Assembly (NCBI GenBank): GCA_002748665.1
Contig: PDTB01000022.1
Coordinates: 1 to 64,000, forward strand
DNA length: 64,000 bases
Origin: Dethiosulfovibrio peptidovorans
Lineage (GTDB): Bacteria > Synergistota > Synergistia > Synergistales > Dethiosulfovibrionaceae
Reading direction: 5' to 3'
Positions 16,046-25,321 of this stretch are shown here, one piece after another. Below the pieces are notes generated by a model. It was not told where the DNA came from. It made no database searches and saw only the letters and a program-made list of their open reading frames with translations. How positions within the stretch are numbered: position 1 is the stretch's first letter; every line of letters starts with the position of its first letter. The position numbers and the translations under genes are program-made.

Positions 16046-16129
16046 CGTTTGTCGAGTCCTCCTTCACATTTGGGATACCCCTATCACTGGGGCCTATCGT
16101 TATGGTAACACATGGAACTAAAAAGGGCA

Positions 16130-16695
16130 CTCCTTCAGTAGGATTCTGGCTGACAGGAAAGCAAGGCGATGGCCCCGCCGGAGATGTTACATTTGTCCAT
16201 GTCGAAGAGCATGACTCTATGGACGGCCAATACCTGGGCTGCGAAGGCTTCGGATTCTGTGGCAGCGACGGTCTTTCTATGGCTGTTCAGGGCGTATTCA
16301 TCCTGCTTCTGGCGGGAGATAGGGTGTTCCGAGGCGAGAATCTCAGCAGTGGCTCCCATAAGCATATCGGAGAGAGAGCACATCGCCCCATCTCGATGCA
16401 TACAGTCCACCGAATTCCCCACAGCATTCCCTCCAGTAGCTAGGGAACCTTGCTCGTGCCTTCCATTCCTCCGGCTGTACCCGCGACCATATCTCCAAGA
16501 CGGATGCGATCTGCTACAGCATGGCCGTTTTGATGCTGGAGCCACATCGTTTATTCACAGTGTAGGCAGGAACAGAGTCGGGAAGTCCAGCACGATGCAT
16601 AGTAAATCGAGCGGAGTTAGCTCCCATTCCGGCCTGCCATCCGTTCGTTTCCCATCATGACCTCTCCGATGTCCTCTGGAGTTGCCCCCTTATCA
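16130..16695 (-). pseudogene. Decayed acetyl-CoA acetyltransferase
   Basis: Translated pieces match the intact thiolase at 20147-21337 in order: [20 protein letters not shown] (active-site Cys region), then after a +1 shift RIRLGDMVAGTAGGMEG, after another shift SDMLMGATAEI and RQKQDEYALNSHRK, then directly EAFAAQVLAVH and SGGAIAL. At least two frameshifts, one in-frame stop, loss of both ends and an internal deletion of roughly 150 codons between SHRK and EAFAAQ are visible. It is a paralogue in decay, 4 kb from the intact copy and on the same strand. Confidence 0.85.
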
Positions 16696-16979
16696 TTTGG
16701 AGTCGAAAATAGACTATGGTTTGCGCTGTTGTGAAAGAGAGGGAAGCCAGAGCGCTTTATTCTTGATAAAGTATCGCCCCTGCTCCTGACCATCTATGAA
16801 AGCGACTCCGAGCTGTTGGTTGGTCAAAGATTCCTTACATAACGAGAGAAGAGGAGGTTTTGATTCAAGAAAGCCCTTGACAAAGTCCACTGAGGAGGTC
16901 TCATGGGGAAATCGTTCTAAGCCTGTTATGCTGTGTAAGGGGATATATCCTGAGGAGGCTTCTCTTCCCCCCCCCGTCG

Positions 16980-17023
16980 CCCCTTTCCGTAAGGGGCTTT
17001 ATAAAGCCCCTTACGGAAAGGGG
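16980..17023. repeat. 44-bp perfect palindrome
   Basis: Two 22-bp arms meet at TTTATAAA with no spacer; each arm starts CCCCTTTCCGTAAGGGGC. It lies 89 bases beyond the stop of the TRAP permease gene (minus strand) and could end that transcript, but there is no long T-run. It could also extrude as a cruciform. Bases 16696-16979 to its left contain no gene I can support. Confidence 0.75.
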
Positions 17024-17111
17024 TTGTTGCTCCTAAGAGGCGAGAGCTCTTGGTCTTTGTGGAAGGGGTGGAGTGAAATCCCCAAGGTCTTTGTATAGAT
17101 CATTTGACGAT

Positions 17112-19049
17112 TTACACCATGGCTTGTCTTTTCTTCAGGCTCCACCGTTGCTTTCCGTAGATGGCTATGAGGAACAACATTCCTACTCCGTTGGTCATAA
17201 GAGTGGGGTAGAGCACAAGGAAGGGAATGGAGAAGAGCAGAAGCCGCTCCAAGATGTTCAGGTCATCTATCAGAAATCCCTGAACCGCAGAGGCCAGGCC
17301 GATAATGCCCAAGAGTGCTGTGGCAGAGCCCAAAATAATGGAGAAGGGAGAGCCCTCGAGAAGAAGGTAGGGGTTATAGACAAACATATAGGGCACGATG
17401 AAGCCTGCAAAGGCAACGCTCAGGGCTGTGAAGCCTGTCTTGAGTGGTTTTGCCTGGGCAAGCCCCGCTGAGGCGTAGGTGGCTAGGGCGACAGGGGGTG
17501 TCACATCCGCGAGAACGCCGAAGTAGAGACAGAAGAGGTGTGCGGAGAGCATAGGAACCCCCATCTGAGCCAGTGCAGGAGCCGCAAGGGTGGAGGTGAT
17601 GATGTACTGAGCCGTGGTGGGAACGCCCATTCCCAGGATAATGGAACCAACCATCGTCAGAGCCAGAGCTAAAGGAAGGATCCCGCCCGATAGGCTGAGA
17701 ACGTAGGAGGAGAAAGAGAGCCCGACACCGGTAAGGCCGATAACCCCAATCATTATACCGGAGCAGGCACAGGCGGCGGCCACTTCAATGGCACTGAGTC
17801 CTCCGTTGATAAGGGTGAAGAACACCCGTTTCGGTGTCATGCGCTGTTCGGGTTTGCCGAACCAGGAGACAATTATCAGCAGCAGGAGGGAGTAGAAGAC
17901 CGCCAAAGTGGGGGAGTAACCGTAGGCCAGAAAGACTATTAAGGTTATGATCGGGAGCAGAAGATGCCACCCTTCCTTGACTGTGAGCAGGATACGGGGC
18001 AGATCCTCACTGTTCAGACGTTTCATGCGCTTTCTGCCTGATCGGAAATGCACCATCGCCATGATAGATACGAAGTAGAGCAGGGCAGGAATGGCGGCTG
18101 CGATAACGATCTCCCAGTACGCTACGCCCAAGAACTGAGCCATGATAAATGCGGCGGCTCCCATGACTGGGGGCATGACCTGCCCTCCTGTTGAGGCTGC
18201 GGCCACGACTGCCCCCGCAAATTCCGGTTTGTAACCGCTTTGTTTCATAAGAGGAATAGTGAAAGACCCTGTTGTGACTGCGTTAGCGACGGAGCTGCCC
18301 GATACCGTCCCCATGAGTCCGCTGGCGATCACAGCTGCTTTCCCGGGGCCTCCCTGGCTGCGTCCGGCGAGTGCGACAGCAAGGTCTATGAAAAATTGCC
18401 CTGCGCCGGAAGCGCTGAGAAAGGCTCCGAACAGGACGAAAAGGAAGATAAAGGAGGCCGAGACTCCCAGAGGAACCCCGAAGATTCCGTCCGTCCTCAG
18501 GTAGAGGAAGGGAGCCAGCTCCTCAAAGCCAAAACCTCTATGAGCCAGCATTCCAGGAAGGTACGGGCCAAAGTAAGCGTAGAGGATGGCGAGAACCGCC
18601 ATGAAGGGCAGGGGCCAGCCCATGGAACGCCTGGTACCCTCCAGAACTAGGAATATCATGATTGCACCCAGCACCATATCGGAAACGATGGGTGCGCCTT
18701 CCCTGATGGCGATGGTTTCCCAGTTCACAAGAATATTGATACAGCCTACGGCCATAAGGATCGCAAATCCCCAGTCCCAAAGGTCTATTTTATTCTTGGG
18801 ACGGGACTTCCTTATGGGATAGCGTAAAAAGAGGAGTACACCCATGAAGAGCCAATGCCAGCCTCTCTGGTACATCGCTGCCAGTTGTCCGAAGGCTGCT
18901 GTGTAGAGGTGGAAACAGGAAGCGGAGAGAGCCAGGGCACATATCAGAATATTTGTCCAACCAGAAAGTTCTCTTTTGGAACTCTCCATTTTTTTGATGA
19001 TATCTGGAGCGTCGTTTTTTCCCTGCGCTGCTTTTGTGATTTTGGACAT
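17112..19049 (-). CDS. TAXI-type TRAP transporter permease, fused DctQM
   Basis: A 645-residue membrane protein that joins the small four-helix DctQ-like part (residues about 30-150) to the large DctM-like part, as in the 4TM/12TM fusions that serve TAXI binding proteins. Family marks: LMGTVSGSSVANAVTTGSFT, GGQVMPPVMGAAAFIMAQFL, and LGMGVPTTAQYIITSTLAAP in the second half, ADVTPPVALATYASAGLA near the end. It imports an organic or amino acid with Na+ or H+. Last gene of the operon, 97 bases after its binding protein, and physically linked to a thiolase, CoA transferase and aminotransferase that probably process the imported compound. Confidence 0.95.
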   Translation of the reverse strand: MSKITKAAQGKNDAPDIIKKMESSKRELSGWTNILICALALSASCFHLYTAAFGQLAAMYQRGWHWLFMGVLLFLRYPIRKSRPKNKIDLWDWGFAILMAVGCINILVNWETIAIREGAPIVSDMVLGAIMIFLVLEGTRRSMGWPLPFMAVLAILYAYFGPYLPGMLAHRGFGFEELAPFLYLRTDGIFGVPLGVSASFIFLFVLFGAFLSASGAGQFFIDLAVALAGRSQGGPGKAAVIASGLMGTVSGSSVANAVTTGSFTIPLMKQSGYKPEFAGAVVAAASTGGQVMPPVMGAAAFIMAQFLGVAYWEIVIAAAIPALLYFVSIMAMVHFRSGRKRMKRLNSEDLPRILLTVKEGWHLLLPIITLIVFLAYGYSPTLAVFYSLLLLIIVSWFGKPEQRMTPKRVFFTLINGGLSAIEVAAACACSGIMIGVIGLTGVGLSFSSYVLSLSGGILPLALALTMVGSIILGMGVPTTAQYIITSTLAAPALAQMGVPMLSAHLFCLYFGVLADVTPPVALATYASAGLAQAKPLKTGFTALSVAFAGFIVPYMFVYNPYLLLEGSPFSIILGSATALLGIIGLASAVQGFLIDDLNILERLLLFSIPFLVLYPTLMTNGVGMLFLIAIYGKQRWSLKKRQAMV

Positions 19050-19146
19050 AAAATGCCTCCTTAATGTTTTACACGCATCCCCTGTTTCCCCGGTGGAGAA
19101 CTGAAGATGCGTGTAAAAGATTCAACGTTCTGCTCGTTTTAAGGGG

Positions 19147-20103
19147 CTATTTTACCTCGATACCCTGTTCTTTGAAGTATTTCACGGCACCATCGGCGAA
19201 TGGTATGATCCCGATGCTTGCCTCAGAAGGCACAAAGTGGGATGCATGGGGTGTCACCTTCATGAAAACATCCTTGTTATCTAGAAGGGTTTTCAATAGG
19301 TTATAAGCGAGGCTCTCGCTCATCTTCTCGTGCACGACTAAGAAGTTTGCGTCGGCAACAGTCAGGATATCCTGATCCTGTTTGGGATAGGTGCCGGCCT
19401 TGATCGTATAGGTCTGCAGCATGGGGTTATCCTTTATGACCTTGTCGACCAACTCCTGAGGAAATGGGACGATAACGACATCGCGGACTGCTGCGACCTC
19501 AAGAACGGCGGATCCCGGTGCAGCGAAGTTCCAGAACACTGCGTCAATGTGCCCGTCCTTCAGAGCGGTTGCACCCTCAGGCTGGGTCAGCTGTTGTTTA
19601 TTAAGGTCCTTCTCAGGATCTATGCCAGCAGCCTTGAGAATCAGGAGGGTGAGGATCTGATCGCCACCGCCGGGTGCTCCGAGAGAGACCTTTTTACCCT
19701 TGATGTCTTCGAACTTTGTAATTCCGGTCTTTGTGGTGGTGACCAGGTGATGAGGCGCGGGGTACATATTCATCAGGATCCTCAAAGGCAGCTTGCCGTC
19801 CTTCTCGAATACCTCAACCCCGTTGTAGGCCTGCCAAAGGGTAGACCCCGTGCTCATACCGATCTCTGCCTTGCCGGAAGCGACCAAGCGGCAGTTCTCC
19901 TTAGATGCTGCTGTGGAACGGGAGTTCGCCTTGACTCCAATATCCGCCTTGCTGAGCACCTCTGCCATGGAGCCACCCAGTGGGTAATAGGTGCCTCCCA
20001 CTCCCCCCGATCCGATTGTCACAAACTCAACGGCTCCTGCTGATACTGACGCAAGGACAAAAATCATTGTTGCTATCCCTACGATATAAAAACTTTTCCT
20101 CAT
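19147..20103 (-). CDS. TAXI-family TRAP solute-binding protein
   Basis: A 318-residue periplasmic binding protein with signal peptide (MRKSFYIVGIATMIFVLAS ... AGA|VEF). TIGSGGVGGTYYPLGGSMAE is the TAXI family opening; SRSTAASKENCRLVASGKAE, LGAPGGGDQILTLLILKAAG and DAVFWNFAAPGS follow at the usual places. It delivers substrate to the permease encoded downstream. It is 43 bases after the thiolase gene, so uptake and breakdown are transcribed together. Ligand unknown; glutamate-like and other carboxylates are known for the family, and the operon suggests a 3-amino or 3-oxo acid. Confidence 0.95.
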   Translation of the reverse strand: MRKSFYIVGIATMIFVLASVSAGAVEFVTIGSGGVGGTYYPLGGSMAEVLSKADIGVKANSRSTAASKENCRLVASGKAEIGMSTGSTLWQAYNGVEVFEKDGKLPLRILMNMYPAPHHLVTTTKTGITKFEDIKGKKVSLGAPGGGDQILTLLILKAAGIDPEKDLNKQQLTQPEGATALKDGHIDAVFWNFAAPGSAVLEVAAVRDVVIVPFPQELVDKVIKDNPMLQTYTIKAGTYPKQDQDILTVADANFLVVHEKMSESLAYNLLKTLLDNKDVFMKVTPHASHFVPSEASIGIIPFADGAVKYFKEQGIEVK

Positions 20104-20146
20104 GATTCCACTACCTCCTTCCTAATTTTTACCTCTCAAAACACAA

Positions 20147-21337
20147 TCAGGTGAGTCTCCTGACAACCATGGCCACGCCCTGACCACCACCGATACAAGC
20201 GCTGACGATACCGAGCTCCCTGTCCATGCGTTTGAGGGAATAGAGCAGGGTAGTCAATATTTTCATCCCGGTAGCTCCAGATGGATGCCCCAAAGCGATA
20301 GCCCCTCCACAGGGGTTCAATTTTGCCAAATCAAAGGGCATTTTTTTATGACAGGCCAGAATCTGGGCGGCGAAGGCCTCATTGATCTCGATGATATCCA
20401 TATCCTCAAGGTTCATTCCCGCCTTTTTCAGAGCCAGAGGCATGGCGACCGTGGGCCCAAGCCCCATATGCAGCGCGTCCAGAGCTCCGACGGCGTAGCT
20501 CACAATCTCAGCCATGGGTTTGTGCCCGTTGGCCTTGGCCCAATCTCCATCTGCGACCACGGACGCGCTCGCTGCATCGCAGAGGGCAGAGCTGGAACCG
20601 GCCGAGATGGTGCCGTCTTTTTTGAATACTGTGGGCAGTTTGGCGAGCTTCTCCAAACTGGTGTCCGAGCGGGGGATTTCGTCCTGGTTGATCACCAGTT
20701 CCCCACGTTTCCTGTCCTTGACGATCACATCTACGATCTCGTCCTTGAACCAGCCGTTTTCTATGGCCCAAACGGCCTTTCTGTGACTCTCCAGGGCATA
20801 TTCATCCTGAACTTGACGGGAGATGGCCCCTTCCTCCGCCAGCACCTCTCCGGTGGCGCCCATCAGCATCTCGCAGAAAGGGCAGAAAAATCCGTCTTTA
20901 TGGAGGAGATCCAATGCGGATTTTTCTCCCATACGGTAACCCCAGCGGGCTTCGGGAAGGATATAAGGGACATTTGAGGCGCTTTCCATTCCCCCTGCGA
21001 CTCCGGCTGAGATATCGCCCAGACGCACCCTGTCTGCGACCAACATAGCGGCCTTCAGTCCAGAACCGCAGCGTTTGTTGATACTGAAGGCCGGGATATT
21101 GTCTGGAAGCCCGGCTTTGTATTCGGCGATACGAGCTGGGTTCGTACCGACTCCCGCTTGCCAGGCGTTTCCCATAATTACCTCGCCGAGATCCTCAGGG
21201 GCAACCTGTGAGCGGGAGACGGCCTCACGAATGGCAATAGCTCCTAGATCAGAGGCCTCCAAGGACTTGAAGCCTCCCCCGAACTTACCGCCCGCCGTTC
21301 GGCAGGCACTGAGAATGACGGGTTTTTTATCGCCCAT
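20147..21337 (-). CDS. Acetyl-CoA C-acyltransferase (thiolase)
   Basis: A 396-residue thiolase of standard length. The nucleophile Cys90 lies in INKRCGSGLKA, the His/Asn loop is EINEAFAAQ, CGGAIALGHPSGATG carries the second catalytic His, and CIGGGQG the acid/base Cys near the end. It splits a 3-oxoacyl-CoA with CoA to acetyl-CoA and a shorter acyl-CoA, or acts in reverse. The start codon is 2 bases after the CoA-transferase beta stop. A decayed copy of the same gene is at 16130-16695. The downstream partners are the TRAP uptake genes. Confidence 0.95.
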   Translation of the reverse strand: MGDKKPVILSACRTAGGKFGGGFKSLEASDLGAIAIREAVSRSQVAPEDLGEVIMGNAWQAGVGTNPARIAEYKAGLPDNIPAFSINKRCGSGLKAAMLVADRVRLGDISAGVAGGMESASNVPYILPEARWGYRMGEKSALDLLHKDGFFCPFCEMLMGATGEVLAEEGAISRQVQDEYALESHRKAVWAIENGWFKDEIVDVIVKDRKRGELVINQDEIPRSDTSLEKLAKLPTVFKKDGTISAGSSSALCDAASASVVADGDWAKANGHKPMAEIVSYAVGALDALHMGLGPTVAMPLALKKAGMNLEDMDIIEINEAFAAQILACHKKMPFDLAKLNPCGGAIALGHPSGATGMKILTTLLYSLKRMDRELGIVSACIGGGQGVAMVVRRLT

Positions 21338-21339
21338 TT

Positions 21340-22035
21340 CTATTCATCCTCCTTCTTTTCGTCTTCGACCCCAAGCATTGTGACAATGGGGTCTGCCAGA
21401 TTCAGTTCCATCTCCGTATGTTCGATGAGCTCTTCTGCTGTTATCTCTGGTGCGATCTCGCAGAGCGTCATTCTGCCCTCTAGCCTCCGAATCACAGCAA
21501 ACTCGGTAACGATTACGTCCACTGCGTTGACAGCAGTCAGAGGCAGTTTGCATTGTTTCAGAAGTTTGGATTGTTTTTTTCTGTTGAAGTGAAAAGTTGC
21601 GACATAGACTTTTTTGACTCCGGAGACGAGGTCCATAGCTCCTCCCATTCCGGGGATCTTCTTTCCAGGAATCCACCAGTTGGCGAGATTACCCTCCTGA
21701 TCTACCTCCAAAGCACCTAGAACAGTGGCATCCAAGTGCCCGCCCCGGATCATGCCGAAGCTCATGTCACTCGAGACAAAGGCACCACCGGCAATGAGGG
21801 TTAGGCAACTCCCCCCGGCTCCCATGAAACGCCAGTCGTTTTCCGCTGGCTTGGGCCCTGCTCCGAGGGCGCCATTCTCGGACTGAAGCAGCAATGAAAC
21901 CCCCTCGGGCAGGTAGTCGGAGACCAAGGTTGGAATCCCGATTCCCAAATTGACAATGTTACCGTTCTCAAGGTCAAGCGCGATACGGCGTGCGATCCTG
22001 CATCGCATAAGTTTCTCGTTAAGTTCGGGAAGCAT
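21340..22035 (-). CDS. atoA: 3-oxoacid CoA-transferase, subunit B
   Basis: A 231-residue beta subunit. The catalytic Glu is in LLLQSENGALGAG; NLGIGIPTLVSDYLPEGV and MGGAMDLVSGVKKVYV are typical family stretches. With subunit A it moves CoA from a donor such as acetyl-CoA or succinyl-CoA to a carboxylic acid. The gene overlaps the subunit A gene by 17 bases, a sign of coupled translation. The position between an aminotransferase and a thiolase suggests activation of a 3-oxo acid. The gene symbol indicates family only; the preferred acid is not known. Confidence 0.92.
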   Translation of the reverse strand: MLPELNEKLMRCRIARRIALDLENGNIVNLGIGIPTLVSDYLPEGVSLLLQSENGALGAGPKPAENDWRFMGAGGSCLTLIAGGAFVSSDMSFGMIRGGHLDATVLGALEVDQEGNLANWWIPGKKIPGMGGAMDLVSGVKKVYVATFHFNRKKQSKLLKQCKLPLTAVNAVDVIVTEFAVIRRLEGRMTLCEIAPEITAEELIEHTEMELNLADPIVTMLGVEDEKKEDE

Positions 22036-22726
22036 AGTAGCCGTCTCCTTTCATAACGAGGACGTCGATGAATATTCCCGGTGTAACTATGTTGTTAGGG
22101 TCGATCTCTCCTATGGGCAGAATGGCGTCTACTTCCGCAACGACGTATTTAGCCGCTGTGGCCATGACGGGATTGAAGTTTCGGTTGGTGCCGAAGTATG
22201 TCAGGTTGCCTGCCCTGTCCGCCTGAAAGCCCCGAACGAGGGCGACGTCCGCCTTGAGGGGGAGCTCTAAAATATATTTTTTCCCGTCCAGCTCAAGAGT
22301 CTGTTTGCCCTCCTCGTGCTTGGTTCCGACCCCCGTGGGGGTCAGGAAGCCGCCGATTCCAAATCCGCCGCAGCGAATGCGCTCCACGAAGCTTCCCTGA
22401 GGAACGAGCTCCAGTTCCAGTTTGCCCTCGTTAAATAAATCCTGGGTTTGCCTGTTCAACCCGATGTGCGAGGCCGTCACCTTGCGTGTCTGACCGGCCA
22501 CGACAAGTTTCCCGTGCCCAATCCCACCAGGGGCATGGTCTTCTCCATAGACAGTGTCGTTGCAGATGAGATGAAGGTCCTTTGTGCCCTGTTCGACAAG
22601 GGCGTCCACGAGGGTATAGGGGATTCCTCCGTAGTTGAAGCCGCCGACCATCACCGAGGCTCCCTCTCTGATGGGAGCCACCGCCTCTGCGGCCGAAAGA
22701 ACGGGCTTGATCCATTTTTTAGCCAT
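22019..22726 (-). CDS. atoD: 3-oxoacid CoA-transferase, subunit A
   Basis: A 235-residue alpha subunit with VMVGGFNYGGIPYTLVDAL near the N-terminus, the CoA-binding loop FGIGGFLTPTGVGTKHEEGK, and the C-terminal FNPVMATAAKYVVAEVDAI. It forms the hetero-oligomer with subunit B, whose start lies inside its 3' end. It begins one base after the aminotransferase stop codon, so translation is tightly linked through the four metabolic genes. The substrate is likely the oxo acid made by the aminotransferase. Confidence 0.92.
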   Translation of the reverse strand: MAKKWIKPVLSAAEAVAPIREGASVMVGGFNYGGIPYTLVDALVEQGTKDLHLICNDTVYGEDHAPGGIGHGKLVVAGQTRKVTASHIGLNRQTQDLFNEGKLELELVPQGSFVERIRCGGFGIGGFLTPTGVGTKHEEGKQTLELDGKKYILELPLKADVALVRGFQADRAGNLTYFGTNRNFNPVMATAAKYVVAEVDAILPIGEIDPNNIVTPGIFIDVLVMKGDGYYASRT

Positions 22727-22727
22727 A

Positions 22728-24095
22728 TCAAACGCCTCCGAGCAATTTCTTGGAAGCAGCCTCCAGGCCGTCTCTCAGACGTTCTGCTATATCCGTTACC
22801 TGCTTGGGGGTGACGATGAGGGGAGGAGCTAGCAGGAACTGATCGCCTGCAAGGCCGTCAATTTGCCCTGTACTCGGGTAGACAATCAAGCCGCGCTCAA
22901 AACATTCAGCTGTGACGAGAGCAGCGGCTTTTCTAGCTGGGTCGAAGGGGTCCTGGCTTTCCTTGTTTTGAACCAGCTCGATGCCCCATATCAAACCTTT
23001 ACCCCGGACATCCCCGACGATCGGGATATCCAGCATTTTGTTCAAATATTCGTTCAACTCCTTCCCCCGAGCCGCACAATTGTCGAAGACGTTGTTCTTC
23101 TTCATGTAGCGGATCGTTGCGACGACAGCGGCAGCTGTGGATGGGTTGGCATTGTAGGTGTGTCCGTGTCCGAAAACGCCGCTTCCTGCGAGGATAGTGT
23201 CGATAATCTTGTCCGAGGCGATGGCGGCCCCGACGGGGGAGTACCCCCCAGAGAGAGCCTTAGCCGAGGTCATGATGTCCGGAACGACATCCCAGTGCTG
23301 GACGCAGAAGGGTTTTCCCGTGCGGCCCATGCCCGACATGATCTCGTCGGCAATGAGAAGCACATCGTAGCGGGAGCATATCTCGCGCAGCATCTGCCAG
23401 TAGCCCTCCGGGGGCACAGAAGCGCTGATGGAGGAACCAACTACCGGCTCGGCGATGAAGGCAGCGACGTACTGGCTACCTATGCGGCGAATTTCGCGCT
23501 CTAGGAGCTGGGAGTAATAGACCGCCTGTTCGTGTTCGGAGCGGTCGCGAATCTCACTGCGGTAGATGTATGGGGTCTCGATTTTGGGACATTCCTTGAA
23601 GAGAGGTGAATAAGGCCTACGGCGGATCATGTTGCCCCCTAGTGCCATGGTGGAGAGGGTGGAGCCGTGATAGGAGTTCCAGCGTGCTATGAACACGGAT
23701 TTTGCGGTTCCGGGTCCGTCACGTTCAATGAAGTAATTACGGGCGAGTTTCATGGCGCATTCCACGGCTTCGCTGCCTCCGCTACCGAACCAAGCGTGGT
23801 TCAGGTCGCCTGGTGCGAGTGAGGTTAGTTCACGAGCGGCTTCCTCCGACGCCTCAGTCTTCCAGCGGGATGAGTGGGCGAACTCCAGAGTCGTCATCTG
23901 TTTGTAGACCGCATCTGCAATCTCCCTGTTCCCGTGCCCAATGCTGGAGAGCAACGCACCGGAGCACCCGTCGATGTACTTTTTTCCCTCCTGATCGTAG
24001 AGGTAGATTCCCTCACCTCGAACTGCTGTCTTGAAGTTTTCGAGATACGTCCTGGGGATGAGAGCTCGTCTGGTGGGCTTTTTTGCTCTTGGCAT
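22728..24095 (-). CDS. Class III aminotransferase
   Basis: A 455-residue PLP enzyme of omega/beta-amino-acid transaminase type. YIDGCSGALLSSIGHGNREI, HAWFGSGGSEAVECAMKLAR, RWNSYHGSTLSTMALGG, AFIAEPVVGSS, LLIADEIMSGMGRTG and the PLP-lysine stretch TSAKALSGGYSPVGAAI are all present. The family removes amino groups that are not alpha, from beta-alanine, GABA, ornithine or taurine-like substrates. It is the first gene of an operon with CoA transferase, thiolase and TRAP transporter. The ATG is preceded by GGGAGG. The set is what a 3-amino acid would need: transamination, activation, thiolysis. Confidence 0.92.
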   Translation of the reverse strand: MPRAKKPTRRALIPRTYLENFKTAVRGEGIYLYDQEGKKYIDGCSGALLSSIGHGNREIADAVYKQMTTLEFAHSSRWKTEASEEAARELTSLAPGDLNHAWFGSGGSEAVECAMKLARNYFIERDGPGTAKSVFIARWNSYHGSTLSTMALGGNMIRRRPYSPLFKECPKIETPYIYRSEIRDRSEHEQAVYYSQLLEREIRRIGSQYVAAFIAEPVVGSSISASVPPEGYWQMLREICSRYDVLLIADEIMSGMGRTGKPFCVQHWDVVPDIMTSAKALSGGYSPVGAAIASDKIIDTILAGSGVFGHGHTYNANPSTAAAVVATIRYMKKNNVFDNCAARGKELNEYLNKMLDIPIVGDVRGKGLIWGIELVQNKESQDPFDPARKAAALVTAECFERGLIVYPSTGQIDGLAGDQFLLAPPLIVTPKQVTDIAERLRDGLEAASKKLLGGV

Positions 24096-24221
24096 TTTTA
24101 AAAACCTCCCTCGTTTTGTACTCTCTTGAGAAGAGAGTTACCGTATGCCGATTTTTAGAGACATAAAAAGCAAAAAGGGACAGAATATCCTTATTTTTCA
24201 GATTACATATCTTGTTTGCTA

Positions 24222-24249
24222 TTCCTATGAGAATTTGTTCAAATGTCAA
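24222..24249 (-). promoter_or_regulatory. Possible promoter of aminotransferase operon
   Basis: On the minus strand TTGACA (24249-24244) and TAGGAA (24227-24222) with 16 bases between. A second TTGACA (24268-24263) is 19 bases upstream. The leader to the start codon would be about 120 bases. Confidence 0.35.
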
Positions 24250-24281
24250 ACCTGTTAATAACTGTCAAGGCCGCAAAATGA

Positions 24282-24295
24282 AAGTATGTATACTT
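24282..24295. promoter_or_regulatory. Inverted repeat upstream of aminotransferase promoter
   Basis: AAGTAT-GT-ATACTT lies a few bases upstream of the two TTGACA boxes, between the epimerase gene and the aminotransferase operon. It may be an operator; nothing shows which regulator binds. Confidence 0.35.
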
Positions 24296-24372
24296 GTAAA
24301 GTCATGAGCCTCAATACCTTTACACCCTAACTTCTCCAAAATTCGTGAAAAAGGGTCCGTATTTTTAACGCC

Positions 24373-24777
24373 TTAACGCTGAGAAAGCTCTAGCAAGACC
24401 CCCCCTGTTGCTGCCGGATGGATAAAGGCAATCATGGCTCCGCCCGCACCTTTGCGAGGCTTCTCATCAATAAGACGCACGCCTTTCTCCTTTAATTCGG
24501 TAAGGACGGCCTCCAGGTTATTCACACGAAGTGCAATATGGTGAATTCCCTCACCCTTTCTGGCGATATACTTTGCTAAAAGGCTGTCCTCCGTTGTCGC
24601 CTCTAAGAGCTCTACTTCTGAGTCTTTTAATGGGAGGAAAGCTGTATTCACCTTCTGATCTGCGACCGTCTCAACCTTTGTGCAACGAACACCCAACGTG
24701 CCCTCCCAGAACTTCAAAGCTTCATCAATACTTTTCACAGCGATCCCTATATGATCGATAATCGTTGGGCTCATCAA
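24373..24777 (-). CDS. mce: Methylmalonyl-CoA epimerase
   Basis: A 134-residue vicinal-oxygen-chelate protein of the right length. [20 protein letters not shown] opens the first metal-binding module, EVELLEATT gives a ligand Glu, [13 protein letters not shown] the second-module His, and GGVLLELSQ the final Glu. It interconverts the R and S forms of methylmalonyl-CoA in propionate metabolism. No mutase, carboxyltransferase or decarboxylase is in the window. It is upstream of the aminotransferase operon but 277 bases away with what look like promoter signals between, so it is probably separate. Short-chain VOC relatives are hard to tell apart; the motif match here is good. Confidence 0.85.
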   Translation of the reverse strand: MMSPTIIDHIGIAVKSIDEALKFWEGTLGVRCTKVETVADQKVNTAFLPLKDSEVELLEATTEDSLLAKYIARKGEGIHHIALRVNNLEAVLTELKEKGVRLIDEKPRKGAGGAMIAFIHPAATGGVLLELSQR

Positions 24778-25321
24778 AAAGCACTCCTTTTCTCGGTCTA
24801 GGTGAAATGATTAGATATCATTTAGTGAGTTTTTTGAAATGTAAAAAAAGAAATAACGGCGTTCCTCTTTTACAGGACACATTCCGAAGTGCTCAGATAT
24901 ACGTTTTATGTAGTTCTCAAGAAAATGTTCCAAAGGCGTTTGATGCGTCCTTTGGCTTGCGGAGAAGATACTTTTACCGATTGGATGTCCAGATTCTCCA
25001 AAGCCTTTCCCAAACGAGTTAAAGGAACTCTGCCTCCTCAGGATCTTCATCATGGAGATTTGGTACTCAGGGTAAGACTCTACGCAAATGTAAGATCTAT
25101 TTTTTTCTTTACGGTAGCTTTTAAGGTGTTTTCTTGCAGGTCTGTAAGAATATTTGATTCGTATGTTTTTCTCCTCCCCTCTTTTTCAATCAGTTCTCCC
25201 ATATGCTGACAGCTGGTGTTAAAGTATTCGTTTTGAGCTTTCTCTAGTTATGTTCTGGGTATAAGGTTTTGCTTGCTGAACTTCGAAAGAGTCGACACAG
25301 TACCCCCTCCTCATGCTCAAT
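24778..25321. other. Intergenic stretch without a recognisable gene
   Basis: About 540 bases, AT-richer than the neighbours. Short open frames exist on both strands (for example around 24811-25053 minus, 24889-25209 plus) but none has a good ribosome site or a product I recognise. It could hold decayed coding sequence. Confidence 0.5.

Noticed and set aside
17112-24777. Methylmalonyl-CoA pathway
   Set aside because: Only the epimerase is present; the operon next to it fits 3-oxoacyl-CoA thiolysis better and is separated by likely promoter signals.
24811-25209. Overlapping short frames on both strands
   Set aside because: No ribosome site, no recognised motif, and neither strand shows a clear coding pattern.
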